Below are positions 1-8,400 of a stretch of DNA of 9,856 nt, one piece after another. The notes beneath the pieces were generated by a model that saw only the letters and a program-made list of their open reading frames with translations, made no database searches and was not told the origin of the DNA. Numbering within the stretch: position 1 is the first letter of the stretch; every line of letters begins with the position of its first letter. The position numbers and the translations under genes are program-made. This DNA is from Bacteriovoracaceae bacterium (GTDB lineage: Bacteria > Bdellovibrionota > UBA1018): positions 1-9,856 of the forward strand of contig CANJNU010000014.1 of assembly GCA_947475645.1 (NCBI GenBank), read 5' to 3'.

Positions 1-476
1 GCAAGAATGGAGAGTTTAACGCCGTCTCGATAGGACAAAATCTGATCTACAATTTGTTGGGGCGACTGAGAGCGAATGGGCTTTCCACAGCTCCAGCAAT
101 AGGGCTTTCCGATTCGAGCATAAAGAAGCCGAAGGTAGTCGTAGATCTCGGTAACGGTGCCCACCGTAGACCTGGGGTTGTAGCTCGTTGTTCGCTGTTC
201 GATTGAAATGGTGGGACTGAGGCCCGTAATTGACTCGACATCGGGCTTACTGATTTGCTCAAGAAATTGGCGAGCATAAACAGACAAGCTCTCGACATAT
301 CTGCGCTGACCCTCGGCGTAGATGGTGTCGAACGCCAGCGAGGACTTACCAGAGCCTGACGGCCCGGTAAGAACAGTGAGGCTGTCTCTAGGAATAGTGG
401 TGCTCACGCCCTTCAGGTTGTGAACATTTGCATTCGTGATGACAATTGCGTCGTCGTTTGCGGGCACCGTCGGCAC
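1..476 (-). CDS. uvrA: UvrA, excinuclease ABC ATPase subunit (N-terminal part, cut by window edge)
   Basis: UvrA is the damage-sensing ABC ATPase of nucleotide excision repair; it loads UvrB on damaged DNA in the cytoplasm. About 158 N-terminal residues are visible. Translation shows the family start pattern [10 protein letters not shown], then Walker [10 protein letters not shown] (residues 38-46; many UvrAs have L or V where this has P), [51 protein letters not shown], and the first zinc-finger cysteine pair CWSC (127 and 130). There is no ATG in frame near the expected N terminus. I chose GTG at 476, 11 bases after the phosphomannomutase stop; a second GTG at 467 is also possible. No clear ribosome binding site precedes either, so expression may depend on coupling to the upstream gene. 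Identity is certain from the motifs; the start is an inference. The rest of the gene lies beyond position 1. Confidence 0.95.
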   Translation of the reverse strand, partial: MPTVPANDDAIVITNANVHNLKGVSTTIPRDSLTVLTGPSGSGKSSLAFDTIYAEGQRRYVESLSVYARQFLEQISKPDVESITGLSPTISIEQRTTSYNPRSTVGTVTEIYDYLRLLYARIGKPYCWSCGKPIRSQSPQQIVDQILSYRDGVKLSIL

Positions 477-487
477 TTGTTGTGTTT

Positions 488-1930
488 TCAGTGGGCGCCG
501 CCGCTCAGGTCGAGCACGGGATGACCGAGTGTAGACGCTGAAGCTGCGAGTGCGGTTTCCACCAGGGTACGAATTCGACTCATTCCGGCTTGGGTGGTAC
601 TTTCGAAACGAAGTACAAGTACAGGCTGAGTGTTGGAGGCTCGTACGAGTCCCCAACCATCAGAAAATGAAATGCGCACACCATCGATATCGTTAATTGA
701 TCCTGCCGCCCCCTGAAGGAGCCGCTTCGTCTCTTCAACGAGTGCGAATTTTTTCTCTTCAATGCAGTCAATTCGGATCTCTGGCGTATTTAAGGTCTCA
801 GGAAGGTCGGCGACGAGTGACGAGACGGGGCCGGTGTGTGCCGAAGCGATTTCGTAAAGTCGAAGTGCCGCATAGATTGCATCGTCATAACCGAAGTAGC
901 GGTCGGCGAAAAAGATATGACCGGACATCTCGCCAGCAAGAGCGGCTCCCGTTTCCTTCATCTTTGATTTAATGAGGGAGTGGCCAGTCTTCCACATAAT
1001 GCCATTGCCCCCCTTGGCGGCGATATCATTGTACAGGCGGTGACTCGACTTAACTTCTGAAATGATCGTCGCTCCAGGGTGAGACTGAAGAACGTCGCGA
1101 GCGAAGATCACCATGAGCTCGTCGCCGAATAAAATTCTGCCATTCTCATCTACAGCACCAATTCGGTCTGAATCGCCGTCGAAGCCAACTCCGAAGGCGG
1201 CCCCCGTCTCGCGAACTTTCGCGATCAAGTCGCGAAGATTACTGGGAACAGTAGGATCGGGGTGATGATTGGGGAAGCGCCCGTCAAGCTCGCAATAAAG
1301 GGGAATTACCTCGGCCCCGAGTCGCTCGAAAAGCTCGGGCGCCACAGTCGAGGCAGTTCCGTTTCCAGCGTCGAGCACCACCTTCATGGAGCGAACCTTC
1401 TTTGCCCCCTTCAGGAGGTGTTCGATATAGGTAGGTATCATAGGTGTGCGGCAAACCAAACCCACTCTGTCTGACACAGCACCGGATTGGGCCACCTGAA
1501 TCATGCGCTCGCGCAACTCCTGAATTCTGGCTCCATGAAGCGTGTCCTTGCCGATACAAATCTTAAACCCATTATAATCGGCAGGATTATGTGAGCCGGT
1601 CACCATAACTCCACCATCGAGATCGAGCTGGAAAATACTAAAATAAGTGAGCGGCGTGGGACACACACCGATATCCACCACATCAAGCCCACCCTTTTGC
1701 ATTCCTCGAATTAAAGCAGTGGCATAGGCCTCACCCGTGAGGCGGCAATCGCGACCTACCGCGACAGTAAGATGGGGCCTCCCTTGAGCAGGCGCTCTGC
1801 CCACTAAAAGTGTTGCGTACGCTAATCCGAGACACTCAGCAAATTCAGGAGACAAGTCCTGACCAGCGATTCCGCGCACGTCATATTCTCTGAATATCGA
1901 TGGGCGAATCTCAAATGAATTTTGGGTCAC
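488..1930 (-). CDS. Phosphomannomutase/phosphoglucomutase (AlgC/ManB type)
   Basis: This cytoplasmic alpha-D-phosphohexomutase interconverts the 6-phosphate and 1-phosphate of mannose or glucose, feeding GDP-mannose or UDP-glucose for LPS, capsule or exopolysaccharide. The 480-residue length fits the bacterial PMM/PGM family. Visible motifs are IFREYDVRG at 12-20, the phosphoserine loop TGSHNP at 111-116 (Ser113), the metal loop DGDSDR at 251-256, the sugar-recognition loop GEMSGH at 333-338, and the phosphate-binding RASNTQP near 430. GEMSGH and RASNTQP resemble Pseudomonas AlgC, which suggests dual mannose/glucose use rather than glucosamine (GlmM); specificity is inferred. The start is GTG at 1930, overlapping the pdxA stop by four bases (GTGA), with GGAG seven bases upstream as a good ribosome binding site. 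This and the position of IFREYDVRG support the start. Neither neighbour is a sugar-nucleotide gene. Confidence 0.93.
   Translation of the reverse strand: MTQNSFEIRPSIFREYDVRGIAGQDLSPEFAECLGLAYATLLVGRAPAQGRPHLTVAVGRDCRLTGEAYATALIRGMQKGGLDVVDIGVCPTPLTYFSIFQLDLDGGVMVTGSHNPADYNGFKICIGKDTLHGARIQELRERMIQVAQSGAVSDRVGLVCRTPMIPTYIEHLLKGAKKVRSMKVVLDAGNGTASTVAPELFERLGAEVIPLYCELDGRFPNHHPDPTVPSNLRDLIAKVRETGAAFGVGFDGDSDRIGAVDENGRILFGDELMVIFARDVLQSHPGATIISEVKSSHRLYNDIAAKGGNGIMWKTGHSLIKSKMKETGAALAGEMSGHIFFADRYFGYDDAIYAALRLYEIASAHTGPVSSLVADLPETLNTPEIRIDCIEEKKFALVEETKRLLQGAAGSINDIDGVRISFSDGWGLVRASNTQPVLVLRFESTTQAGMSRIRTLVETALAASASTLGHPVLDLSGGAH
1927..1930 (-). other. GTGA stop-start overlap, pdxA to phosphomannomutase
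   Basis: The pdxA stop TGA (1929-1927) shares bases with the phosphomannomutase start GTG (1930-1928). A GGAG seven bases before the GTG lies within the last pdxA codons. This is a typical translational-coupling arrangement and supports one transcript. Confidence 0.85.
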
Positions 1931-2961
1931 GGTTTTGCTCCGATTGAATGGGGTTGACGAATCAGTTGAGCAGCTAAAGTGATTGCGGCTCTCATGCTTG
2001 AGGGGTCGGCTATATTCTTGCCCGCGATGTCGAAGGCAGTGCCATGATCGACCGAGGTTCGAATGATGGGCAACCCCAGAGTAACGTTAACCGTGTTTGG
2101 AAAGTCGAGAGTCTTCGCAGGAATAAGGCCCTGATCGTGGTACATACATACGACAGCATCAAATCGATCACGTTGATTACCCCAACAATGTTGAGCAAAA
2201 AGCGTGTCGCTGGGAAGAGGCCCAACGATCTCCGCGCGACCCCGCCATTTCTTCTGGAGGAACCGGATCTCGGGGGTTATGACCTTCTGCTCTTCGTGTC
2301 CGAGAATGCCGCCCTCACCGGCATGAGGATTTAGCGCCGCCACCGCAATGCGAGGTTTCTTTACCTTCCACCAAAGATCGAGGGCTTCGATCGTTTGATT
2401 TACCGCTCTTCGAATGCGAGGCCGTGTAACTGCCGAAGGAACATCGCGTAACGAGAGGTGCGATGTAACGAGTGATACCTTGATGAGATCGTTCGCCAAC
2501 ATCATGGTGAATTTCTCATCGACTCCACAAAGATCGGCCAGAAGATCGGTATGCCCAAAGTAAGCGAATCCGCCCCGCTGTAAGCGCTCTTTACTGATGG
2601 GGCCCGTAACGAGTGCCTGAGCATAGCCTTTTTGAATGAGCTGAACGGCAGTGACAATGGACCAACCCGATTGGAAGCCGGCAAGGAGGGTTTTTCGGGG
2701 CGCCTTCTCGGGCGCCTCTAGAAAGTGAATCCCCCGACTCGATGAACTGAGTTCGAGACGGCCGAGACCATCGTAAGTAGCAAGTTTAAGGGGTATGCCC
2801 ATTTTCCGAAAAGGCGCGGAAGCACCGACACACAGAATATCAAACTTTTTTAAAGTCTGAGAAAGCGCTTTGGATTGAAGTGCCTTTACTGTGATCTCGG
2901 GACCTACTCCGGCCGGGTCTCCGGGGGTGATGATTAAGACGGGCTTTGAAGATTTTCCCAT
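1927..2961 (-). CDS. pdxA: 4-hydroxythreonine-4-phosphate dehydrogenase PdxA
   Basis: PdxA oxidises 4-phosphohydroxy-L-threonine with NAD(P). The unstable product loses CO2 and is condensed by PdxJ with deoxyxylulose phosphate to give pyridoxine phosphate (the DXP-dependent vitamin B6 route). The 344-residue protein has the family N terminus ITPGDPAGVGPEI (11-23), the substrate-contact pair in GHTD (His137, Thr138), and three metal-ligand histidines by analogy with the E. coli enzyme: TSHLSLRDV (His168), NPHAGEGG (His213) and MYHDQGLIP (His275). It ends with TLGLPIIRTSVDHGTAFDIAGK. The first two ligand histidines are spaced as in E. coli; the gap to the third is slightly longer. ATG at 2961 lies 14 bases after the surA-like stop, without a strong ribosome binding site. 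The surA-pdxA order matches E. coli. The 3' end is coupled to the phosphomannomutase gene by a GTGA overlap. Confidence 0.96.
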   Translation of the reverse strand: MGKSSKPVLIITPGDPAGVGPEITVKALQSKALSQTLKKFDILCVGASAPFRKMGIPLKLATYDGLGRLELSSSSRGIHFLEAPEKAPRKTLLAGFQSGWSIVTAVQLIQKGYAQALVTGPISKERLQRGGFAYFGHTDLLADLCGVDEKFTMMLANDLIKVSLVTSHLSLRDVPSAVTRPRIRRAVNQTIEALDLWWKVKKPRIAVAALNPHAGEGGILGHEEQKVITPEIRFLQKKWRGRAEIVGPLPSDTLFAQHCWGNQRDRFDAVVCMYHDQGLIPAKTLDFPNTVNVTLGLPIIRTSVDHGTAFDIAGKNIADPSSMRAAITLAAQLIRQPHSIGAKP

Positions 2962-2975
2962 GGAGTGAGAACGAC

Positions 2976-3977
2976 CTAGGGAGCTACGGGCAAGCCCGAG
3001 ACGGCCGCCTCTCCTGCGCGATGGATGAAGGATGACTGACGATGCCTCTCAAGCCATAGCCCGATTTGATGTTGATATTCAGCAGCAATGAGCTGATTAC
3101 GAATGGGCTCCTTCATTTTCTGGAATCGTTCGTCGTCGTTCGACTTGATGTCCACGAGCCGAATAAGATTGAAGCTGGTTTGAGGTGAACCGAAAACAGG
3201 ACTGACTTGTCCGATCTTAAGATTCTTGAGCTGTTCTTTGATGTTCGTGTTTAATTGATCCTCTGGAAGCATTCCCAGATCGCCGCCCGATGAGGCGGTA
3301 GGTCCGTCACTCATGCGCTTGGCAACATCGTCGAATGCCTCGCCCGCCTGCACCGCCGCAAAGGAACGATCAATCACTTCTTTTGCTGCAGCAGAAGACT
3401 TAAAGTTTTTCACGGTGACCGTAATCATCTGAATACGATACGAGTTAGCACCGGGCTGACTTTTTGAATATTGATTGTAATATTGGTTCTTCACGTCATC
3501 GTCCGAGATAGTAACCTTGGTGCGAATGTCGCGGTCAATGAGGTTTCTCTTGGATGAGCTGATTCGAATGAGTTCAAAATACTCATCGAAAGTGAAGCCC
3601 TGTTCGGTAATAGCGGCCTTAAGCTGTGTACGGTCAATATGGTTGTTCGACTGAATCTGATTAATCTGCGCTTCGGCTTCGGTGTCGGTTACCGGAAAGG
3701 CCTGCGCAACCAGCCGCTCGTCGATCAAAAACTCGATAATATCGGTGTCCTTTGCGGAAGTGCCCAGGCTGGCTAAATGTGTTTCTGCAAAGAGTGGGTC
3801 GAGCTGTTGCCGAAGACTGAGACTTCCTCGAAACCCCCGTACGTCCGAGAGCAGTACCAGTCCTGAGTTGACGGACGCCTCAACGCGATCGATTACAAAA
3901 GCCGAAGAGAGCTGAGAAGCGAAGAGTTGACCAAGACCAAGGAAGCCGACCAAAACAGGGAACAGGAGGTTCTTCAT
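2976..3977 (-). CDS. surA: SurA-like periplasmic chaperone / parvulin prolyl isomerase
   Basis: SurA-type proteins bind unfolded outer-membrane proteins in the periplasm and may isomerise proline bonds. This 333-residue product starts with a Sec signal (MKNLLFP, then a hydrophobic run to about residue 20; cleavage near FA-SQ). VIDRVEASVNSGLVLLSDV (28-46) is the usual SurA N-terminal opening (a self-described pattern of 'I..IVAVVNDEVIL.SDV'), followed by a helical region to about 155. One parvulin domain follows (about 180-277), with FDDVAKRMSDGPTASSGGDLGML and IGQVSPVF...FNLIRLVD. A C-terminal helix (about 285-312) would complete the chaperone core. E. coli SurA has two parvulin domains and about 428 residues, so this is a one-domain form, as in many other bacteria. 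The call rests on domain layout plus position directly upstream of pdxA. ATG at 3977 is preceded by no good ribosome binding site. Confidence 0.88.
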   Translation of the reverse strand: MKNLLFPVLVGFLGLGQLFASQLSSAFVIDRVEASVNSGLVLLSDVRGFRGSLSLRQQLDPLFAETHLASLGTSAKDTDIIEFLIDERLVAQAFPVTDTEAEAQINQIQSNNHIDRTQLKAAITEQGFTFDEYFELIRISSSKRNLIDRDIRTKVTISDDDVKNQYYNQYSKSQPGANSYRIQMITVTVKNFKSSAAAKEVIDRSFAAVQAGEAFDDVAKRMSDGPTASSGGDLGMLPEDQLNTNIKEQLKNLKIGQVSPVFGSPQTSFNLIRLVDIKSNDDERFQKMKEPIRNQLIAAEYQHQIGLWLERHRQSSFIHRAGEAAVSGLPVAP

Positions 3978-3985
3978 AGAAGGTG

Positions 3986-4013
3986 TTTTCCCACAGTTTT
4001 TGTGAACAGAAAA
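3986..4013 (-). repeat. Imperfect inverted repeat between lipoprotein gene and surA
   Basis: TTTTC (3986-3990) pairs with GAAAA (4009-4013), and inside it CACA (3992-3995) pairs with TGTG (4001-4004), with a small internal loop. It lies in one of the two longest gaps (3978-4040) of the cluster. There is no T-tract after it in the direction of transcription. It could be an operator-like or mRNA structure element; the stem is AT-rich and may be chance. Confidence 0.25.
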
Positions 4014-4040
4014 CCCCCTTCTCTGAGGGAACCGACCGAA

Positions 4041-4511
4041 TCAAAGTAATTGCGATAAAAGGAGAGGGTTTCGGACAATGGGAAGCCGAGTCATGAGGTG
4101 GAGAATGCGGGTGTGCGCACTCTCGGGAGTAAGTGTGGCGTCATTCTCCTTCCACCAGGCCGCGATGATGGGCGAACGCTTTAATTTCTTGAGATCGCCC
4201 GAGGCAAAACGCGCCACTCTCAGCGCTTCGGCCATGGGCAGCTGATCTTGTTCGAGTACAAGCGCAGCAATTCCAATCCAAACCAGTTGATCCAAGGTCG
4301 GCGCTCGAAACTCACCTCTTAACGCAGAGTATCCCGATAAAGTGAGGGACCGGTTGCCTACGCGTGCCAGCTCGTCTTTATTCGGCGCACGAACCTCGGA
4401 GAAGCGTACCTGAACCGGAGCCACGGGCGTAACTGCGGTTTGGCATGCTGATACGAGCATCAGAAGCCCCAACAGAGATGTGAGACGCCTACTCTTTGAG
4501 GAGTCCGTCAT
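4041..4511 (-). CDS. Small lipoprotein, SurA N-terminal-like, no isomerase domain
   Basis: I do not recognise a named family. The 156-residue product begins MTDSSKSRRL, followed by a hydrophobic stretch ending in lipobox V-S-A-C (20-23), so it is probably cleaved and lipidated at Cys23. Gln at +2 suggests the outer membrane by the E. coli Lol rule. The segment ELARVGNRSLTLSGYSALRGEF (47-68) followed by LDQLVWIGIAALVLEQ resembles the opening of SurA/PpiC chaperone domains (a short strand with 'VNG..ITL..Y', then helices with 'LD.LI...LL'). No parvulin motifs follow. A basic helix (KKLKRSP) and a C-terminal helix complete it. I chose ATG at 4511 because it starts right before the signal peptide and overlaps the foldase gene by only 23 bases; an upstream ATG at 4616 would bury the signal 35 residues in. 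It sits between two chaperone genes, so a role in envelope protein folding is inferred. Confidence 0.72.
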   Translation of the reverse strand: MTDSSKSRRLTSLLGLLMLVSACQTAVTPVAPVQVRFSEVRAPNKDELARVGNRSLTLSGYSALRGEFRAPTLDQLVWIGIAALVLEQDQLPMAEALRVARFASGDLKKLKRSPIIAAWWKENDATLTPESAHTRILHLMTRLPIVRNPLLLSQLL

Positions 4512-5337
4512 GAATGGAGACCTTAGCCTGTTTCTTGAGCTGTACGATGTACTTCTCGAAGATCTGGGCGCGGCGCTCTTCAAAAGCGAGACGCTTGGTT
4601 TGTGGATGGTCGGCATCGTCCCAGCTCTTTTTTACCGTAAGCTTAATAATGTGCCAGCCGAACTGAGTTCTAATCGGGGTGGTGGTGGTCTGGCCCACCG
4701 ACAGCTGTGTGGCGGCAAGGTAATAGGCGGGATCTAACTTATCGCGGGTTTGATAATCAATATCGCCACCCAGTGGAGCAGCCATGCCTTCGGAGAAGCG
4801 CTGCGCAATCTCGGCAAAGCTCATTTTCCCAGGCTTTACGTAGTCATTCAAAACCTTTGTAATGCGATCCTTGGCAGAGTTCACCTCTTCTGGCTTCGCA
4901 TCGGGACGAACCGCGATAAAAATGTGGCTGGTACGAATTTCAGGATTCTTTGAATAAAAGCTCTTCGCCTCATCGTCCGAAATGTGAATTTCATCAAATT
5001 CTCTACTTAGCTTTTTATCGAGAAGCGCGTGATAGAGAACGGTGTTCATTCGTTCTAGCACTTCTGGGTCTTTATCTAAGCCCATTTTTCTCGCTTCTTG
5101 AAGCACCAGCTCTCTCTTAATTAGATCGTCTAGTACGCTTCTCTTGGGTGGAGCGCGAAACTGAAAGAACTTCAAATTGTCCTTATACTTCTTATTGAAG
5201 TCTTCAAGGGAGATGACGGATGAATTGATCTTTGCCAGCTCAGTCATTGCCCAAGCGTTCGTAGCGACGCCCTGTGACGCTAAAAGGAGCAGTGAAGTGG
5301 CCGAGACTTTCAAAAGATCACGAGAAGTGGATTTCAT
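4489..5337 (-). CDS. PpiC/PrsA-like periplasmic peptidyl-prolyl cis-trans isomerase
   Basis: A secreted parvulin-family foldase, expected to help proteins fold in the periplasm. The 282 residues open with a Sec signal (basic MKSTSRDLLK, hydrophobic SLLLLA, cleavage likely after NAWA at residue 30). There is no lipobox, so the protein is soluble or only peripherally bound. Residues 35-130 form a SurA/PrsA-type helical N domain (KINSSVISLEDFNKKY, VLDDLIKRELVLQEARKMGL). The parvulin domain covers about 133-235: RTSHIFIAV (His138), SFAEIAQRFSEG, APLGGDIDY and TQFGWHIIKL (His229). The tail (245-282) is a charged helix that probably packs on the N domain. ATG at 5337 starts 65 bases after the mfd stop and has no strong ribosome binding site. 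Its 3' end overlaps the lipoprotein gene by 23 bases, suggesting coupled translation. It could be called prsA-like or ppiD-like; I leave it unnamed. Confidence 0.88.
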   Translation of the reverse strand: MKSTSRDLLKVSATSLLLLASQGVATNAWAMTELAKINSSVISLEDFNKKYKDNLKFFQFRAPPKRSVLDDLIKRELVLQEARKMGLDKDPEVLERMNTVLYHALLDKKLSREFDEIHISDDEAKSFYSKNPEIRTSHIFIAVRPDAKPEEVNSAKDRITKVLNDYVKPGKMSFAEIAQRFSEGMAAPLGGDIDYQTRDKLDPAYYLAATQLSVGQTTTTPIRTQFGWHIIKLTVKKSWDDADHPQTKRLAFEERRAQIFEKYIVQLKKQAKVSIHDGLLKE

Positions 5338-5402
5338 AATTCTTAAGATATCATTCTTTTAGAGCGAGGCAATCCGCTTTTTGTACAGGAGAGGCTGCAT
5401 TT

Positions 5403-8400
5403 TTAGTGTCTAGAGTTTGACACTCCTTGGGGCAATACGGAGGCAAAGCCCCGGAGCAGTTCTTCGAGTTTAAAAAGTAGGCCACTTAAGGAGTCAACCG
5501 ACATTCTTATGATGAGTCTTGAGTCGGGGGTGAGCTGGTATTGGTTAGGTTGTGCTGAGACACGCGCAATCACTTTCACAGGATCGATCGAGGATTGTGC
5601 GCTTGGAGAAAGTGAGAGCTTCTCGGCTCCCAGGGTGAGCGAGGTAATTCCGTGGGCTTTAAGGAGAAGTTTAATCCGGATGAGCCAGATGAGGTTTTGC
5701 CCCTCGGCCGGAAGATCTCCGAATCGATCTCGTAGCTCTTGTTCAAGTTCAATGAGACTGCTTTCGCCCGGAGCTCCGGAGAGTCTACGATAGAAAGTAA
5801 GTCGCTGATGAACATCGGGAACATAGTCGTCGGGAAGAAATGCGGGATAAGGTACTTTGATCTCGGGTTCCTGTGCTTGCGAACCAGACTCCGGGGCCTT
5901 ACCCTGAAGTGCGTGAATCGCCTCTTCTAAAAGTTCGGTGTAAAGTTCAAAGCCAACGGCAGCGATATGGCCGGATTGTTGTGGGCCGAGAAGATCCCCT
6001 CCCCCACGAATCTCTAGGTCATGCGAAGCAATCGAAAAGCCACTTCCAAGCTCGACAAAGCGCTGAAGTACCTCAAGCCTTTTCTTCGCATCTTCACTCA
6101 TGGCACCCTCAGCCGGTACCATAAGATAGGCATAGGCGCGCTGCTGTCCCCGCCCAACGCGCCCCCGAATTTGATAAAGCTGAGACAGGCCAAGCATGTC
6201 GGCGCGATTAATAATGATTGTATTGGCGGTAGGTAAATCGATGCCCGACTCAATAATTGTAGTACACAGAAGCACGTTCGCTTGCTTCTCATAAAACTGA
6301 ATCATGGCCGCTTCCAGGGCCTTCTCGTTCATTTGACCGTGCGCCACTTGAATGATGGCCTGGGGACAAAGAACGCGAATGCGATTCGCCATCTCGTAAA
6401 TGGTGTCGACACGGTTATGGAGAAAGAAGACTTGGCCCCCCCGCTGGAGCTCGAATTGAATCGCTTTGGTCATCATGTCTTCATCAAAGCGTGAAACATA
6501 AGTTCGAATCGGGAGGCGATCGATGGGAGGGGTATTAATGAGGCTAATATCGCGAAGACCCGAAAGCGACATATGAAGCGTTCGGGGAATTGGCGTAGCG
6601 GTAAGCGCCAATACGTGGGCGTCCTTCTTCATCTCCTTCAGTTTCTCTTTGTGCTCAACGCCAAAGCGATGCTCTTCATCAATAATAATGAGACCGAGAT
6701 TCTTAAAACGAACGTCTTTTGAGAAGAGCCGATGAGTTCCAATCACGATGTCGACCGAGCCCGAGGCCATGCCCGCAAGGGTTACTTTTTGCTCCTGCGC
6801 GGACTTGAACCGAGAAATTGAGGCAATACGAAACGGATAATCCTTCATACGAGCTAGAAAAGATTGTTCGTGTTGAAACGCGAGTACCGTGGTGGGCACA
6901 AGAATGGCGACCTGGTACCCCTCTGTAATTGCCCGGAACGCGGCCCGAATAGCCACCTCAGTTTTTCCATAACCCACATCACCGCATACGAGCCGATCCA
7001 TGGCACGGCCCGTTTCGAAGTCTTCTAATACGGCGTCAATCGCCTTCAGTTGGTCAGGGGTCTCATCGAATGGAAATTTCGATTCAAACTCGCGATACAA
7101 AGCGTCGGCGGGACCAAATCGAGGTCCAGGAAGCACCTTGCGCTGTGCATAGAGTTGAATTAAATCGATAGCCAGTTTCTTAACAGAGTCCCTTACCTTC
7201 TCTTTGGCCTTGGCGAAATTTTGGGAGCCCAGACGATCGAGTGCCGCCTCTGAGGCGACTCCGGCATATTTCTGAACGACATTCAGCCGGTAAACAGGAA
7301 GATAGAGTCGGTCTTTGTTGGCGTACTCGACCTGCAGAAAATCACTCGCCGCGCCGTTTGCGTTAAGCCTGACCAAACCAGCGTACCGACCGATGCCGTG
7401 GTCAACGTGAACGATGCCGTCTCCCACAGAAAGATCAGAAAGGGCCTGAAGGCCAGACCAGCTCTTGGCGGCAGATGCGGACTCACTCTTCGATTCTCTG
7501 CGAACTCTTTTTACATGAGAACTTCCTAACAGCTCCTCCTCGGTGATGATGATCCACCCCTCGCTTGGCCAGCGAAGGCCCTCGGAGAGAACACCCGAAA
7601 GCAGCGTAATCTGACCGGGGATGGCAGGAAGGCTGTTCTGGCAGACAAGCCCTCGGTTCTCGAGTAAATAGCGAATTCGTTCCTTTTGCGAAGCGGTATT
7701 AGAGAAAATGAGAATTTTGTACTTCTGAGACTGATATCCCTTCAGCTTCTCTTCGGCACCCGCAAATCCGCTCGGGTCTTTGCTCGATCTGAGGTCGTGA
7801 TTTTGATTCACGGCAATTCGATGGTGAGACTTCGGCGAAGAGCGTTCGTTTGTGATCGCAACATCGGTCAGCGCAAGTCGATCTAAGTAGAGGACGCTTT
7901 TTTGGCGCAAGATCTGGTCAGTCTCAATCGGATCGCCAAAGAGCTGATGAAACGGTGGAGCGATAACCTGGGCGGTGTGCGCAGTTTCAGATTGTACCCT
8001 CTCGTCTTTTGCGAAGTCATCCCACGCTTGCTGCACGGAGAGTTCGTCGAGCCAAGCCCAAACGGCATTCGAGGGAAGGTAATCCCAAAGTTTTCCGGGG
8101 TTCTCGTAAGCGAAGGGAGCCCAAACATCGCTATGATCAGGATAATGTCCGGGCTGCACTCCCGAGAGAATGGGGTCACGCACGCTGCGTGGTACGCCCA
8201 GGTTGTCGGCCCGCTCCTTCACCCGCTCTCGGCATCGAGGTGTGGTTTCTGCGTTAATCAGCACTTCTCTTGCGGGACATAAAATGATGGACGACAACTC
8301 GTCCGGAAGCGTTCGCTGTGAGGCGGGGTCGAACTCACGGATTCGCTCCACCTCGTCATCGAAAAGCTCAATTCGAAAGGGTTTGGGCGCGTGAGGAGAA

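Noticed and set aside
47..298. An 83-codon minus-strand frame near the left edge
   Set aside because: It overlaps the uvrA coding frame, which shows Walker A and other UvrA motifs; this is an out-of-frame shadow.
4014..4035. CCCT/AGGG mini-hairpin followed by GGTTTT on the minus strand after the lipoprotein gene
   Set aside because: Only four Watson-Crick pairs and a short T-run; too weak to call a terminator.
4512..4616. Upstream ATG at 4616 as start of the lipoprotein
   Set aside because: It would add 35 Ser/Arg-rich residues before the signal peptide and overlap the foldase gene by 128 bases; ATG at 4511 fits a lipoprotein signal directly.
5338..5372. Possible promoter for the foldase gene: TTGCCT (5367-5372) and TATCTT (5345-5350) on the minus strand, 16-base spacing
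   Set aside because: Each box matches only four of six bases, and transcription would start at or next to the ATG, leaving no leader; not strong enough to annotate.
7902..8282. A 126-codon plus-strand frame inside mfd
   Set aside because: It is antisense to the conserved Mfd UvrB-like module region, has no family-like features, and is probably a codon-bias shadow.
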